Source: Microvirgula aerodenitrificans DSM 15089 (GTDB lineage Bacteria > Pseudomonadota > Gammaproteobacteria > Burkholderiales > Aquaspirillaceae). From it: 64,000 bases of DNA. The stretch lies in the NCBI RefSeq assembly GCF_000620105.1, contig NZ_JHVK01000002.1:248001-312000 (forward strand). Reading direction: 5' to 3'. Positions 47,494 to 55,650 of this stretch are shown here, in pieces. Below the pieces are notes generated by a model. It was not told the DNA's origin and ran no database searches. It saw only the letters and a program-made list of their open reading frames with translations. The position numbers were made by a program, and so were the translations under genes. Each line of letters begins with the position of its first letter. The stretch's first letter is position 1.

Positions 47494-48075
47494 ATGACCG
47501 GTGAGCGCTGCCCGTGGTGCGGGACCGACCCGCTGTATATCGCCTATCACGACGAGGAATGGGGGCGCCCGGTCCACGATGACCGCAAGCTGTTCGAGAT
47601 GCTGATCCTGGAAGGCGCCCAGGCCGGTCTGTCGTGGATCACCATCCTGCGCAAGCGCGACGGTTACCGCCGCCGCTTCCATCAGTTCGACCCGCAGCGG
47701 GTCGCCGCGATGAGCGACGAGGAGCTGGAGGCCGCACTGCAGGACCCGGGCATCGTGCGCAACCGGCTCAAGGTGGTCAGCGCCCGCCGCAATGCACGGG
47801 TCTTCGTCGCCATGCAGGCCGAGCACGGTTCGTTTTCCGACTGGCTGTGGTCGCACGTGGACCGGCAGCCGGTCGTCAGCCGTTTCACCCGCTACACCGA
47901 CGCGCCAGCCTCGACCCCGCTGTCTGACCGGATCAGCAAGGCGCTGAAAAAAGCCGGCATGAATTTCGTCGGCAGCACGGTCATCCAGGCGTACCTGCAG
48001 GCAGTCGGCGTGGTCAGCGACCACCAGGCCGATTGCCCCTCGCACCCGGACCACGTCCGGCCACCGTCGGTCTGA
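47494..48075 (+). CDS. tag: DNA-3-methyladenine glycosylase I
   Basis: 193 aa. It excises 3-methyladenine from alkylated DNA. The zinc-binding cysteines near the N-terminus (RCPWCGTDPLYIAYHDEEWG), the LEGAQAGLSWITILRKR helix and the C-terminal NFVGSTVIQAYLQAVGVVSDH with the paired CPSH motif are all present. The ATG at 47494 is 6 bases after GGAG. It lies with DUF1841 between the two RHS genes. Confidence 0.95.
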   Translation: MTGERCPWCGTDPLYIAYHDEEWGRPVHDDRKLFEMLILEGAQAGLSWITILRKRDGYRRRFHQFDPQRVAAMSDEELEAALQDPGIVRNRLKVVSARRNARVFVAMQAEHGSFSDWLWSHVDRQPVVSRFTRYTDAPASTPLSDRISKALKKAGMNFVGSTVIQAYLQAVGVVSDHQADCPSHPDHVRPPSV

Positions 48076-48215
48076 GGACAGCGCCAGCCCATTCGTCGGG
48101 AATTGCAACCGGCGCCAGACCAGCCCTTACTATGCAGGAAGAAGGAAACGTTCAGACACCAGTCCATCGACCGCGAATTGATGTGCGGCCAGGAACTCCA
48201 CGAGGAGGAAACGCC

Positions 48216-49220
48216 ATGCCATCACGTTCCCCGTCTCCGGCAACGGCCAGGGCAGCAGCGCAAGCCGTCAGAATCTGGAAAAAGCGTCCACGGCTCGGCC
48301 TGCATGGCATGCTTTCAGACTATGTCGGCAACAAAAATTACTACCATGTGGGTAATGGTGTACGCAGCTACGACCCGATAATTCAGCGCGTCCTGCAACC
48401 GGACCCATTGAGCCCGTTCGGGACGGGAGGCATCAATCCCTATGCATTCTGTCTGGGCGACCCGGTCAACAATCGTGATCCTTCCGGTTATTCAGCGATT
48501 TCCAACACCGGAATCGCCCTCGGCCTGGTCAGTCTGGTCCTCTCCATTGCCACCTTTGGCACGGCATCCATACTGGCCAGTCTGGGGCTGGCGCTGGCGA
48601 TCATCTCCGTCGCTACCGGCGCGGCCTCCAATCTGCTGGCCGGCTCAAGCCCTGGACAGGCAGCAACGCTGGGAAGGGTATCCTACGGCCTGGGGGTCGC
48701 CGCGAGTCTGGTTAGCCTGGTCCTGGGCGCCATCGGTTTCGGCGCATGGCGGTTGGGCAGACATCTGCGGAAAAACCCCGATTTTGACATGTCACTGAGA
48801 GTCTGGAACAAGGGGCCGGGCGTACAGACAGTCGGCATCCATGGCTCACCCCATGTGACGATCGCCGCAAACAAGCTGTTGCGCGCCCCCCAACTGGCCA
48901 GACGTATCCGCCCGCTGCTCGACGCCGACACGGACACCGTGTTGCTGGGGTCGTGTCACGCAGGCCAGGGCAACAGCATGTCCTCCGTCGCCCAGGTTGT
49001 CGCAAACCGGCTGGGCAAGACTGTCGTGGCCGGCAAGGGAACCGTTTCACCCGAGTACCTCTGGAAGTCGTTCACGCTGCACAAGCTGCCGTACGAGGAC
49101 GTCCGGGTCTTCCAGGCTCAGGGCATGTGGACCTCTGCGCGCACCAGCCTGGTCAATACGGTCCGGTTCGAACAGCAGAGCACAGCGATTTACCTGAGGC
49201 AGCTGTACGCACACCATTGA
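48216..49220 (+). CDS. Short orphan RHS-core protein 2 with possible caspase-like tail
   Basis: 334 aa. The RHS core is at about 43-92 (YYHVGNGVRSYDPIIQRVL, INPYAF, DPVNNRDPSGYS), followed by a hydrophobic glycine-rich region (95-178). The C-terminal domain (about 190-334) has VQTVGIHGSPH (H209-G210), then TVLLGSCHAGQG (C247), then VVANRLGKTVVAGKGTV. A strand ending in HG followed by a strand ending in S/D-C-x-A-G is the layout of clan CD cysteine peptidases such as caspases and the C80 domain, so H209 and C247 are a candidate dyad. No signal peptide and no neighbouring immunity gene are evident. The ribosome-binding site GAGGAGGAA is strong. It is paralogous to the gene at 45532. Confidence 0.72.
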   Translation: MPSRSPSPATARAAAQAVRIWKKRPRLGLHGMLSDYVGNKNYYHVGNGVRSYDPIIQRVLQPDPLSPFGTGGINPYAFCLGDPVNNRDPSGYSAISNTGIALGLVSLVLSIATFGTASILASLGLALAIISVATGAASNLLAGSSPGQAATLGRVSYGLGVAASLVSLVLGAIGFGAWRLGRHLRKNPDFDMSLRVWNKGPGVQTVGIHGSPHVTIAANKLLRAPQLARRIRPLLDADTDTVLLGSCHAGQGNSMSSVAQVVANRLGKTVVAGKGTVSPEYLWKSFTLHKLPYEDVRVFQAQGMWTSARTSLVNTVRFEQQSTAIYLRQLYAHH

Positions 49221-49235
49221 TACGGCGTCAGCGGC

Positions 49236-50648
49236 TCAGATCGTCTTCGAGTAGCGGGCGTGGGTCTGTTTCTCGCGCAGATAGCGGTCGAACACCATGG
49301 CAATGGTGCGGATCAGGAAACGCCCCTGCGGCGTCACGGCGATCCACTCGTCATCCAGCTCGACCAGTCCGTCAGCCTCGTATTCGGCCAGCCGGGCCAT
49401 TTCCGGCGCGAAATACTGCTTGAAGTCGATGCCGAAACCCTCGCCCATCGCTTCCATCGACAGCGAGAAGCGGCACATCAGCGCCTGAATGATTGCCCGG
49501 CGCAGCAGGTCGTCGGCACTCAGCAGCAGACCGCGGACGATCGGCAGCCGACCTTCGTCCAGCATCGCATAATACTGTTCGAGGTCTTTTGCGTTCTGGT
49601 GATAGCTGGCGCCGACCTTGCCGATGGCCGAGGTCCCGATGGACACCAGATCATGGTCGGCATGGGTCGAGTAGCCCTGGAAGTTCCGTTGCAGCCGTCC
49701 CTGGCGCAGGGCCACGGCCAGATCGTCGTCCGGCAGGGCGAAGTGGTCCATGCCGATGAATTCGTAACCGGCATCGGTCAGCATCTGCACCGCCATCTGC
49801 AGGATGTCGAGCTTGACCTCGGCCGACGGCAGATCCGCTTCGTTGATGCGCCGCTGCGGCATGAAGACCGTCGGCAGGTGGGCGTAGTTGTACAGCGCCA
49901 GCCGGTCCGGACGGATGCTGAGCACCGTCTCCAGCGTACGCCGGACCGAGTCGACGGTCTGGTGCGGCAGGCCGTAGATCAGATCGAGGCTGACCGACTT
50001 GAAGCCGGACGACCGCGCGGCGTCGATGACCGTCAGCGTCTCCTCGACACTCTGTACCCGGTTGACGGCCTTCTGCACCTGCAGATCAAAATCCTGCACC
50101 CCGACCGACATGCGGTTGAAGCCCTGGGTCGCCAGCAGCCGCACCGTGTCGGCGCTGACCTTGCGCGGATCGATCTCGATCGAGTATTCGCCAGTGGGCA
50201 ACAGGTTGAAATGGCGACGGATCGCGTCCATCAGCCGCTGCATCTGCTCGTCGGACAGGAAGGTCGGCGTGCCGCCGCCGAAGTGCAGCTGGATCAGGTC
50301 CTGGCGCGGCCCCAGCCCTTCGGCATGCAGCGCCAGCTCGCGTTCGAGATAACCCAGATAGGTATCCGCACGCGTCTTGTCCTTGGTAATGACCTTGTTA
50401 CAGGCGCAGTAGTAGCAGACTGTATTACAGAACGGTATATGAGCGTATAATGATACTGGCTTGGCGCTGGCGCCGATTTGCCTTTGCTCAAGGCAGTGGC
50501 GATAATCTACGCCGTTGAATTCGGTGGTAAAACGGTCTGCCGTCGGATACGAGGTGTAGCGAGGACCGCTGCCGTCGAGGCGTTCGATCAACTCTCGGTC
50601 GAAAATGAACTGGGCGGGAGCCACGTTGTCGTGAATTGCTGTCGTCAT
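49236..50648 (-). CDS. hemN: Oxygen-independent coproporphyrinogen III oxidase
   Basis: 470 aa radical-SAM enzyme that decarboxylates coproporphyrinogen III to protoporphyrinogen IX without oxygen. The cluster motif is AHIPFCNTVCYYCACNK (C-x3-C-x2-C plus the extra cysteine of HemN), and HFGGGTPTFLS follows. The N-terminal DGSGPRYTSYPTADRF and full length separate HemN from the shorter HemW. It is divergent from the fnr-type gene with an FNR box between them, matching the usual oxygen control of hemN. Confidence 0.96.
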   Translation of the reverse strand: MTTAIHDNVAPAQFIFDRELIERLDGSGPRYTSYPTADRFTTEFNGVDYRHCLEQRQIGASAKPVSLYAHIPFCNTVCYYCACNKVITKDKTRADTYLGYLERELALHAEGLGPRQDLIQLHFGGGTPTFLSDEQMQRLMDAIRRHFNLLPTGEYSIEIDPRKVSADTVRLLATQGFNRMSVGVQDFDLQVQKAVNRVQSVEETLTVIDAARSSGFKSVSLDLIYGLPHQTVDSVRRTLETVLSIRPDRLALYNYAHLPTVFMPQRRINEADLPSAEVKLDILQMAVQMLTDAGYEFIGMDHFALPDDDLAVALRQGRLQRNFQGYSTHADHDLVSIGTSAIGKVGASYHQNAKDLEQYYAMLDEGRLPIVRGLLLSADDLLRRAIIQALMCRFSLSMEAMGEGFGIDFKQYFAPEMARLAEYEADGLVELDDEWIAVTPQGRFLIRTIAMVFDRYLREKQTHARYSKTI

Positions 50649-50705
50649 AAATGGATAAACCTCTCAGGCAGTGAACCACTTTGCCTGAATCGTGCAGGGG
50701 CGCCT

Positions 50706-50719
50706 TTGATAGTCGTCAA
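50706..50719. promoter_or_regulatory. FNR/ANR box shared by hemN and fnr
   Basis: TTGATAGTCGTCAA matches TTGAT-N4-ATCAA at 9 of 10 positions. It lies about 64 bases from the hemN ATG, suiting activation from -41.5 with a short leader, and about 39 bases from the fnr ATG, where it would more likely repress. Confidence 0.65.
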
Positions 50720-50751
50720 GCCTGGCATGATAACAACCTGAACGGATCATC

Positions 50752-51507
50752 ATGGCCGAACACAATCCGCTTACTGCCCACACGCTGAAGATCTCCTGCT
50801 CGAACTGCAGTCTTCGCGAATTGTGCCTGCCCATCGGACTCAATCGCGAGGAGATGAGCCAGCTCGACGCCGTGATCCGGCAGAGTCGGCGCCTGAAGCG
50901 CGGCGAGTACCTGTTCCGCGCCGGCGAGGCGTTCAAGTCCATGTTCGCCATCCGGACCGGCTTTTTCAAGACCTGCATTTCCAGCCATGACGGCCGCGAG
51001 CAGGTCACCGGTTTCCAGATGTCCGGCGAGCTGCTGGGCCTGGATGGCGTCTCCAGCAGCCTGCACGGCTGTGATGCGATCGCGCTCGAGGATGCCGAGG
51101 TCTGTGAACTGCCGTTCTCGCGCATGACCAGTCTCGGTCGTGACATCCCGACCCTGCAGCATCATTTCTTCCGGTTGATGAGCCGTGAAATCGTCCGTGA
51201 CCAGTCGGTCATGCTGCTGCTCGGCAACATGAAGGCGGAAGAACGTCTGGCCGCCTTCCTGCTCAACCTGTCCCAGCGCTTCTCCGCCCGCGGCTTCGCC
51301 GCCAACGATTTCATCCTGCGCATGAGCCGTGAGGAAATCGGTTCCTTCCTCGGTCTGAAGCTGGAAACCGTCAGCCGCACGCTGTCGAAATTCCAGGCCC
51401 AGGGCTGGATCATTGTCGAACACAAGCACATCCAGCTGATTCAGCCGGAGAACCTGAAGACCCTGGTCGGCGGCTGCCAGCAGAGCATGCCGATCGCCAC
51501 CACCTGA
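50752..51507 (+). CDS. fnr: FNR/ANR-type oxygen-sensing regulator
   Basis: 251 aa, CRP/FNR family. C16, C19, C25 (SCSNCSLRELC) and C107 (LHGCDAI) are the four ligands of the oxygen-labile [4Fe-4S] cluster. A cyclic-nucleotide-type beta barrel and dimer helix follow, then the helix-turn-helix EEIGSFLGLKLETVSRTLSK with the E, S and R residues that read the TTGAT half-site. It should switch on anaerobic genes such as hemN, and narGHJI is a plausible target. It begins with a divergent promoter region containing its own recognition site. Whether it is called Fnr or Anr is a matter of naming. Confidence 0.94.
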   Translation: MAEHNPLTAHTLKISCSNCSLRELCLPIGLNREEMSQLDAVIRQSRRLKRGEYLFRAGEAFKSMFAIRTGFFKTCISSHDGREQVTGFQMSGELLGLDGVSSSLHGCDAIALEDAEVCELPFSRMTSLGRDIPTLQHHFFRLMSREIVRDQSVMLLLGNMKAEERLAAFLLNLSQRFSARGFAANDFILRMSREEIGSFLGLKLETVSRTLSKFQAQGWIIVEHKHIQLIQPENLKTLVGGCQQSMPIATT

Positions 51508-51514
51508 ACCCGGT

Positions 51515-51979
51515 TCAGAACAGTCCCAGCGACAGGCCGAGCGCCAGCGTCGCACCGACCTCGGCCGCGCGCTCCAGCGCGGCCTGGTCGGGCTCCCCAT
51601 GCACGATCAGCGGCTCGCAGGCCGGCGTCAGCGGATAGCCGCGCGCAATGCGTTCGATCGCGACTCGCGCCCCGCTGCCGTCATTGCCGGCACAGATCAG
51701 GATCGCATACGGCAATCCTTCCACCCGCCCCTGGGCCGGGTAGAACGTGCGATCGAAAAAATCCTTCAGCGTGCCGGCCATGTAGCCGAAATTTTCCGGC
51801 GTGGCGACAATCAGGCCGTGACAGGCCAGCAGATCGTCGATGCCGGCCTGCTGCGCCGGCAGCAGCCGCACGTCGATCTCCCCCTCGCCCGCCTCACTGG
51901 CCGCCGCCGCCGCGGCCCGCGCCAGCTGCAGGTTGCGCCCGGTCTGACCGGCCCACAGGATCAGCAGCTGCTTCATCAT
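51515..51979 (-). CDS. Flavodoxin-like NAD(P)H-dependent oxidoreductase
   Basis: 154 aa. A short flavodoxin fold: LLILWAGQTGRNLQLA resembles the FMN-phosphate loop, ATPENFGYMAGTLKDFFDR is the usual FMN-ring segment, and LICAGNDGSGARVAIERI follows. The substrate is unknown. The stop of the upstream DUF1853 gene overlaps the start (ATGATGA at 51976-51979; the ATG at 51976 is an alternative), so the two are co-translated. It is convergent with fnr, only 7 bases away. Confidence 0.82.
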   Translation of the reverse strand: MMKQLLILWAGQTGRNLQLARAAAAAASEAGEGEIDVRLLPAQQAGIDDLLACHGLIVATPENFGYMAGTLKDFFDRTFYPAQGRVEGLPYAILICAGNDGSGARVAIERIARGYPLTPACEPLIVHGEPDQAALERAAEVGATLALGLSLGLF

Positions 51980-52890
51980 TCCTTCTCCCCGCCATCCAGC
52001 GCCGCGATGCGCGCCATCAGGGTGGCCAGCCGGCCGGGCTCCGGCCAGTGCGCCGGCACCACGAAGCCGCGCGACACTTCCTGCCAGTCGTCATCGCCGA
52101 CGGCCTGCATTTCCGCCACCATCAGCGCCTCTCTCCTGCCCGCCAGCCGCGCCTGCAGCTCGGCGGCGGTCTGCACGTCGGCCCGGCCAGCCCGGGCCGG
52201 GGACAGCCAGTCGAGCCGGAGCAGGTGCAGATAGCGGCTGTCGGCCGCCCGTGCCGGCCAGGCCTCCCCCTGATGCCGCCACCAGTGCACCGGTTCGCCG
52301 CTGCCGGCCGGCCGGAACAATTGCCCGCGCAACACGGTAAAGGCCGGGCAGCCGGCGAAACCGGGCGGGAGGGTCGCCGCCGCACGCGCATCGCCGGCCA
52401 GCGCCAGCTGGCGCACCAGTTGCGCACGTTTCAGCGCCAGCGCATCGCGCAGGTCGGTCCCGACCCAGCACTGCGGCGCGACTTCCAGATAGAACTTGCA
52501 CGCCATTTCGACATGGAGCGGCCGTCCGTCCAGCCGCAGCAGGAAATCGAACTCGCCGAGGGTATGCGCCTCGACCCGCACCGCGCGGTTGGCCGCCACC
52601 AGTTCAAGCTGCGCACTCCGCTGTGCCAGCCAGAAGGCCAGCAGCGCCTCGGCATGGGCGCCAAGGCGCCCGGTGCGCCGGGCCGCCAGCCAGTCCAGCA
52701 ATACGGCAGGGCGGCGGTCCAGTGCCAGCAGCCGTTCGGCAGCCCGCGGTCCGGCCAGCAGGGCCCGGTCGAACTCGACACCGCTGTCCCACGGCGACGG
52801 CCCGAGCAGCAGTGACGCCAGTGCCCGCACCGCCGGTTCGCGCAACGAGGCCAGCAACGGCAGCAGGCGGGGATCGGCGGCGCAGTTCAC
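51976..52890 (-). CDS. DUF1853 family protein, possible PD-(D/E)XK fold
   Basis: 304 aa. GRLGAHAEALLAFWL, TLGEFDFLLRLDG, and LHVEMACKFYLE are the hallmarks of DUF1853. The spacing D115 ... E128-x3-K132 on adjacent strand-like segments resembles a PD-(D/E)XK nuclease core, with a helix carrying the upstream E81. Function is unknown. The gene sits between trmJ (5 bases upstream) and the flavodoxin-like gene (overlapping), so it belongs to a three-gene operon starting with an RNA methyltransferase. The nuclease idea is mine from motif spacing, with a vague memory of a clan link. Confidence 0.8.
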   Translation of the reverse strand: MNCAADPRLLPLLASLREPAVRALASLLLGPSPWDSGVEFDRALLAGPRAAERLLALDRRPAVLLDWLAARRTGRLGAHAEALLAFWLAQRSAQLELVAANRAVRVEAHTLGEFDFLLRLDGRPLHVEMACKFYLEVAPQCWVGTDLRDALALKRAQLVRQLALAGDARAAATLPPGFAGCPAFTVLRGQLFRPAGSGEPVHWWRHQGEAWPARAADSRYLHLLRLDWLSPARAGRADVQTAAELQARLAGRREALMVAEMQAVGDDDWQEVSRGFVVPAHWPEPGRLATLMARIAALDGGEKE

Positions 52891-52895
52891 GCGAC

Positions 52896-53657
52896 TCAGT
52901 CGTGTCGGTACGGGTCCGGCCCGCAGCGGCGTTCGATCTGCTTCAGCATGCCGCGCAGGATATCGATCTCCTGCCGCTCCAGGCTGGCGCGGTCATACAG
53001 GGTGCGCAAGCGGCGCATCAGCCGTTCGCCATTGCGCCGGTCATAGAAACCGATACCGTCGAGCACCCGGTCGAGATGACCATAGAACCCTTCGACCTCT
53101 TCATGACTGGCCAGTTCGGCATCGGCCCGCAAATGATCAAGCGGGAATGCCAGCTGGCTGAACAGCTCATAGCACATGACCTGTACCGCCTGGCCGAGGT
53201 TCAGCGAAAAATAGTCCGGGTTGCCGGCAATGGTGACCAGCCGGTTGCAGCGCGCGACCTCGTCGATCGACAGTCCGTAGGTTTCGTTGCCGAACACCAG
53301 TGCAACCTCGACCCCGTCGCGGGCCGCCGCCAGCAGCTCGGCACAGGCGTCGCGCGGCGCGGCCAGCGGCGTGGTCAGCTCGCGCTTGCGGCTGGTCAGC
53401 GCACAGGCGATGGACACGCCTTCCAGCGCGGCATCGAGCGTGCCGGTCACCACGGCGTTCTCCAGCACATCGGCCGCGCCGGATGCCAGCGTGGTCGCCT
53501 CGGCATCGGGAAAACGCTTTGGCTCGACCAGATACAGGCGGGTCACGCCCATGGTCTTCATCGCGCGCGCGGCGGCGCCGATATTGCCGGGATGGGAAGG
53601 ACGCGCCAGAACGACGCGCACATTACGCAAAAAATCAGGGACTTCGGGTTTCGACAT
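52896..53657 (-). CDS. trmJ: tRNA (cytidine/uridine-32-2'-O)-methyltransferase
   Basis: 253 aa SPOUT-class methyltransferase. The N-terminal VVLARPSHPGNIGAAARAMK, the central LVFGNETYGLS, and the knot region YFSLNLGQAVQVMCYEL are diagnostic, and the C-terminal helical extension (LMRRLRTLYDRASLERQEID) separates TrmJ from TrmL. It methylates the ribose of position 32 in the anticodon loop of several tRNAs. It is divergent from suhB and heads the trmJ-DUF1853-flavodoxin operon. Confidence 0.92.
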   Translation of the reverse strand: MSKPEVPDFLRNVRVVLARPSHPGNIGAAARAMKTMGVTRLYLVEPKRFPDAEATTLASGAADVLENAVVTGTLDAALEGVSIACALTSRKRELTTPLAAPRDACAELLAAARDGVEVALVFGNETYGLSIDEVARCNRLVTIAGNPDYFSLNLGQAVQVMCYELFSQLAFPLDHLRADAELASHEEVEGFYGHLDRVLDGIGFYDRRNGERLMRRLRTLYDRASLERQEIDILRGMLKQIERRCGPDPYRHD

Positions 53658-53693
53658 TGAGAAAACTGCGTTAAAATTCCGGCCATCAAAAGG

Positions 53694-53724
53694 CCCGGAA
53701 CATCCAACTGTCCGGGTCTTTATC
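53694..53724 (+). other. Hairpin in the suhB leader
   Basis: CCCGGA and TCCGGG pair over 6 bp (53694-53699 with 53711-53716), followed by TCTTTAT. It could attenuate suhB transcription, or be a leader structure for the divergent trmJ. The stem is short, so confidence is low. Confidence 0.3.
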
Positions 53725-53799
53725 GTTCCTTAAACCCGGACTATCCAGACGCGCGGCGGCAAGAATTCGCGGCGCGCCCCCTTTGCCAGAGAGGCTCCC

Positions 53800-54588
53800 A
53801 TGCATCCGATGCTGACCATCGCGGTCAAGGCCGCGCGTCGCGCCGCCAACATCATTCAACGCGCGTCGAACAACCTCGACCTGATCCGCGCCGAGCAGAA
53901 ACAGCACAACGACTTCGTCAGCGACGTCGACCGTGCGGCCGAAGCGGCCATCATCGACATGATCCGGGATGCCTACCCCAAGCACGCCATTCTAGCCGAG
54001 GAATCGGGCGGGGCCTCGCTGTCCGACGCCGAATACCTGTGGATCATCGATCCGCTGGACGGCACCACCAACTTCCTGCACGGCTATCCGCAGTATTGCG
54101 TATCCATCGCCCTCGCGCACAAGGGCCAGATCCAGCAGGCCGTGGTCTATGATCCGAACCGCAACGACCTGTTCACCGCCAGCAAAGGCGGCGGCGCTTT
54201 CCTCAATGATCGCCGCATCCGCGTCAGCAAGCGCATCAGCCTGGCCGACAGCCTGATCTCCACCGGCTTCCCGTACACCGACGTCAGCTATCTGGACCAG
54301 TACCTGGCCATGTTCGCCGACATGATCCGCAAGACCGCCGGCGTGCGCCGCGAAGGCTCGGCCGCGCTCGACCTGTGCTATGTCGCCAGCGGCCGCGTGG
54401 ACGGCTACTGGGAACTGAACCTGAAATCGTGGGACATCGCCGCAGGCAGCCTGATCGCCCAGGAAGCCGGCGCCATTGTCACCGACGTGTTCGGCGAGCA
54501 GGGCTGGCTGGAATCCGGTGACGTGGTCGCCGCCAACCCGAAGGTGCTGGCGCAGATGCTGCACACGCTGGCACCGCACGTCCGGTAA
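53800..54588 (+). CDS. suhB: Inositol-1-monophosphatase family protein SuhB
   Basis: 262 aa. The metal-binding motifs of the family are complete: ILAEESGG, then IIDPLDGTTNFLHG, and LKSWDIAAGSLIAQEAGA. SuhB hydrolyses inositol monophosphate in vitro but also takes part in ribosomal RNA antitermination complexes in E. coli, so its main role may be regulatory. It stands alone on the plus strand between trmJ and a LysR gene, followed by a strong terminator. Confidence 0.94.
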   Translation: MHPMLTIAVKAARRAANIIQRASNNLDLIRAEQKQHNDFVSDVDRAAEAAIIDMIRDAYPKHAILAEESGGASLSDAEYLWIIDPLDGTTNFLHGYPQYCVSIALAHKGQIQQAVVYDPNRNDLFTASKGGGAFLNDRRIRVSKRISLADSLISTGFPYTDVSYLDQYLAMFADMIRKTAGVRREGSAALDLCYVASGRVDGYWELNLKSWDIAAGSLIAQEAGAIVTDVFGEQGWLESGDVVAANPKVLAQMLHTLAPHVR

Positions 54589-54616
54589 TCATTTCCGGCA
54601 GTTTGCGATCCGCCCC

Positions 54617-54648
54617 ATGGCAGACCTCCGGTCTGCCATTTTCATTTA
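54617..54648 (+). terminator. Terminator of suhB
   Basis: Perfect 10-bp arms ATGGCAGACC and GGTCTGCCAT around TCC, then a TTT-C-ATTT tail. It slightly overlaps the stop of the convergent LysR gene. Confidence 0.8.
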
Positions 54649-55544
54649 TCGACGGCTGCCAGCCGCTCGGCCAGCCCCCATGTTCCGACAAAATCCAGGA
54701 AGGCGCGCAGCGCGGCCGACACGTGGGTGCGGGTCGGATAGACAGCGAAATACTGGTTCGGCAACGGCGGATACGCTGCCAGCAGTTCGACCAGTTGCCC
54801 GCTGGCCAGCTCGCACCGGCACATGAACGCCGGCAGCATGGCAATGCCGGCACCATGAACGGCAGCCTGCTGCAGATACATCAGGCTGCTGCTGCGCATG
54901 CCCGGCGACGGCACGACCCGCTGCAGGCCATCCGCCCCCGTCAGCGGCCAGTCCGGGGCCGGATGATGAACCAGACAGGCATGAGCGGCGAGATCGGCCG
55001 GTGAAACCGGCAGGCCGGCGTGCGCCACATAGTCCGGGGCCGCCACCAGAGCACGGCGCACCTCGCCGACATGCCGGCTGACAAAGCTCGAATCCGCCAG
55101 CCGCCCGGTACGAAACGCCAGGTCGATGCGCTCGCCGATCAGGTCGAGATGGGCATCGGTCACCAGCATGTCGACGCTGATCAGCGGGTAGCGGCGGCGA
55201 AATGCCGGCACCAGCCCGGCGAACAGCAGCGCGCCGGAAGCCTCCGGCGCAGTAATGCGCAACTGGCCGGCCGGCGCATCGCGCAGCCGGGAAACGGCCG
55301 CATCGGCGGCACGACCGGCTTCGACCATGCGCTGGCAGTGGCCGACATACAGCTGCCCGGCGGCAGTCAGACTCAGCTTGCGCGTACTCCGCTGCAACAG
55401 CCGCACACCCAGCGAGGCTTCCAGCCTGGCCAGTTGCTGACTGACCGTGGATTTGGGCAGGCCGAGCGCCTGCGCCGCAGCAGTAAAGCTGCCGCTTTCC
55501 ACCACCTGCACAAAGACTGCCATCCGGTCGAATTCCGGCGTCAT
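54642..55544 (-). CDS. LysR-family transcriptional regulator
   Basis: 300 aa. The N-terminal winged helix (residues 5-65: MAVFVQVVESGSFTAAAQAL, then LPKSTVSQQLARLEASLGVRL, quoted here in part) is followed by the two-lobed effector domain. Its position, back to back with a zinc-type oxidoreductase gene across about 105 bases, is the classic arrangement for LysR control of the divergent gene. The effector is unknown. The start MTPEFDRM is usual for the family. Confidence 0.92.
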   Translation of the reverse strand: MTPEFDRMAVFVQVVESGSFTAAAQALGLPKSTVSQQLARLEASLGVRLLQRSTRKLSLTAAGQLYVGHCQRMVEAGRAADAAVSRLRDAPAGQLRITAPEASGALLFAGLVPAFRRRYPLISVDMLVTDAHLDLIGERIDLAFRTGRLADSSFVSRHVGEVRRALVAAPDYVAHAGLPVSPADLAAHACLVHHPAPDWPLTGADGLQRVVPSPGMRSSSLMYLQQAAVHGAGIAMLPAFMCRCELASGQLVELLAAYPPLPNQYFAVYPTRTHVSAALRAFLDFVGTWGLAERLAAVDK

Positions 55545-55650
55545 TGTTCATCCTGACGGACAAAGTTTCCACATTGGGCAGTCTAATCGGCGAATCCACC
55601 GCCGACTACACTTCCGGCATCACTCATCGTCATCGCCTGGAGACACCACC

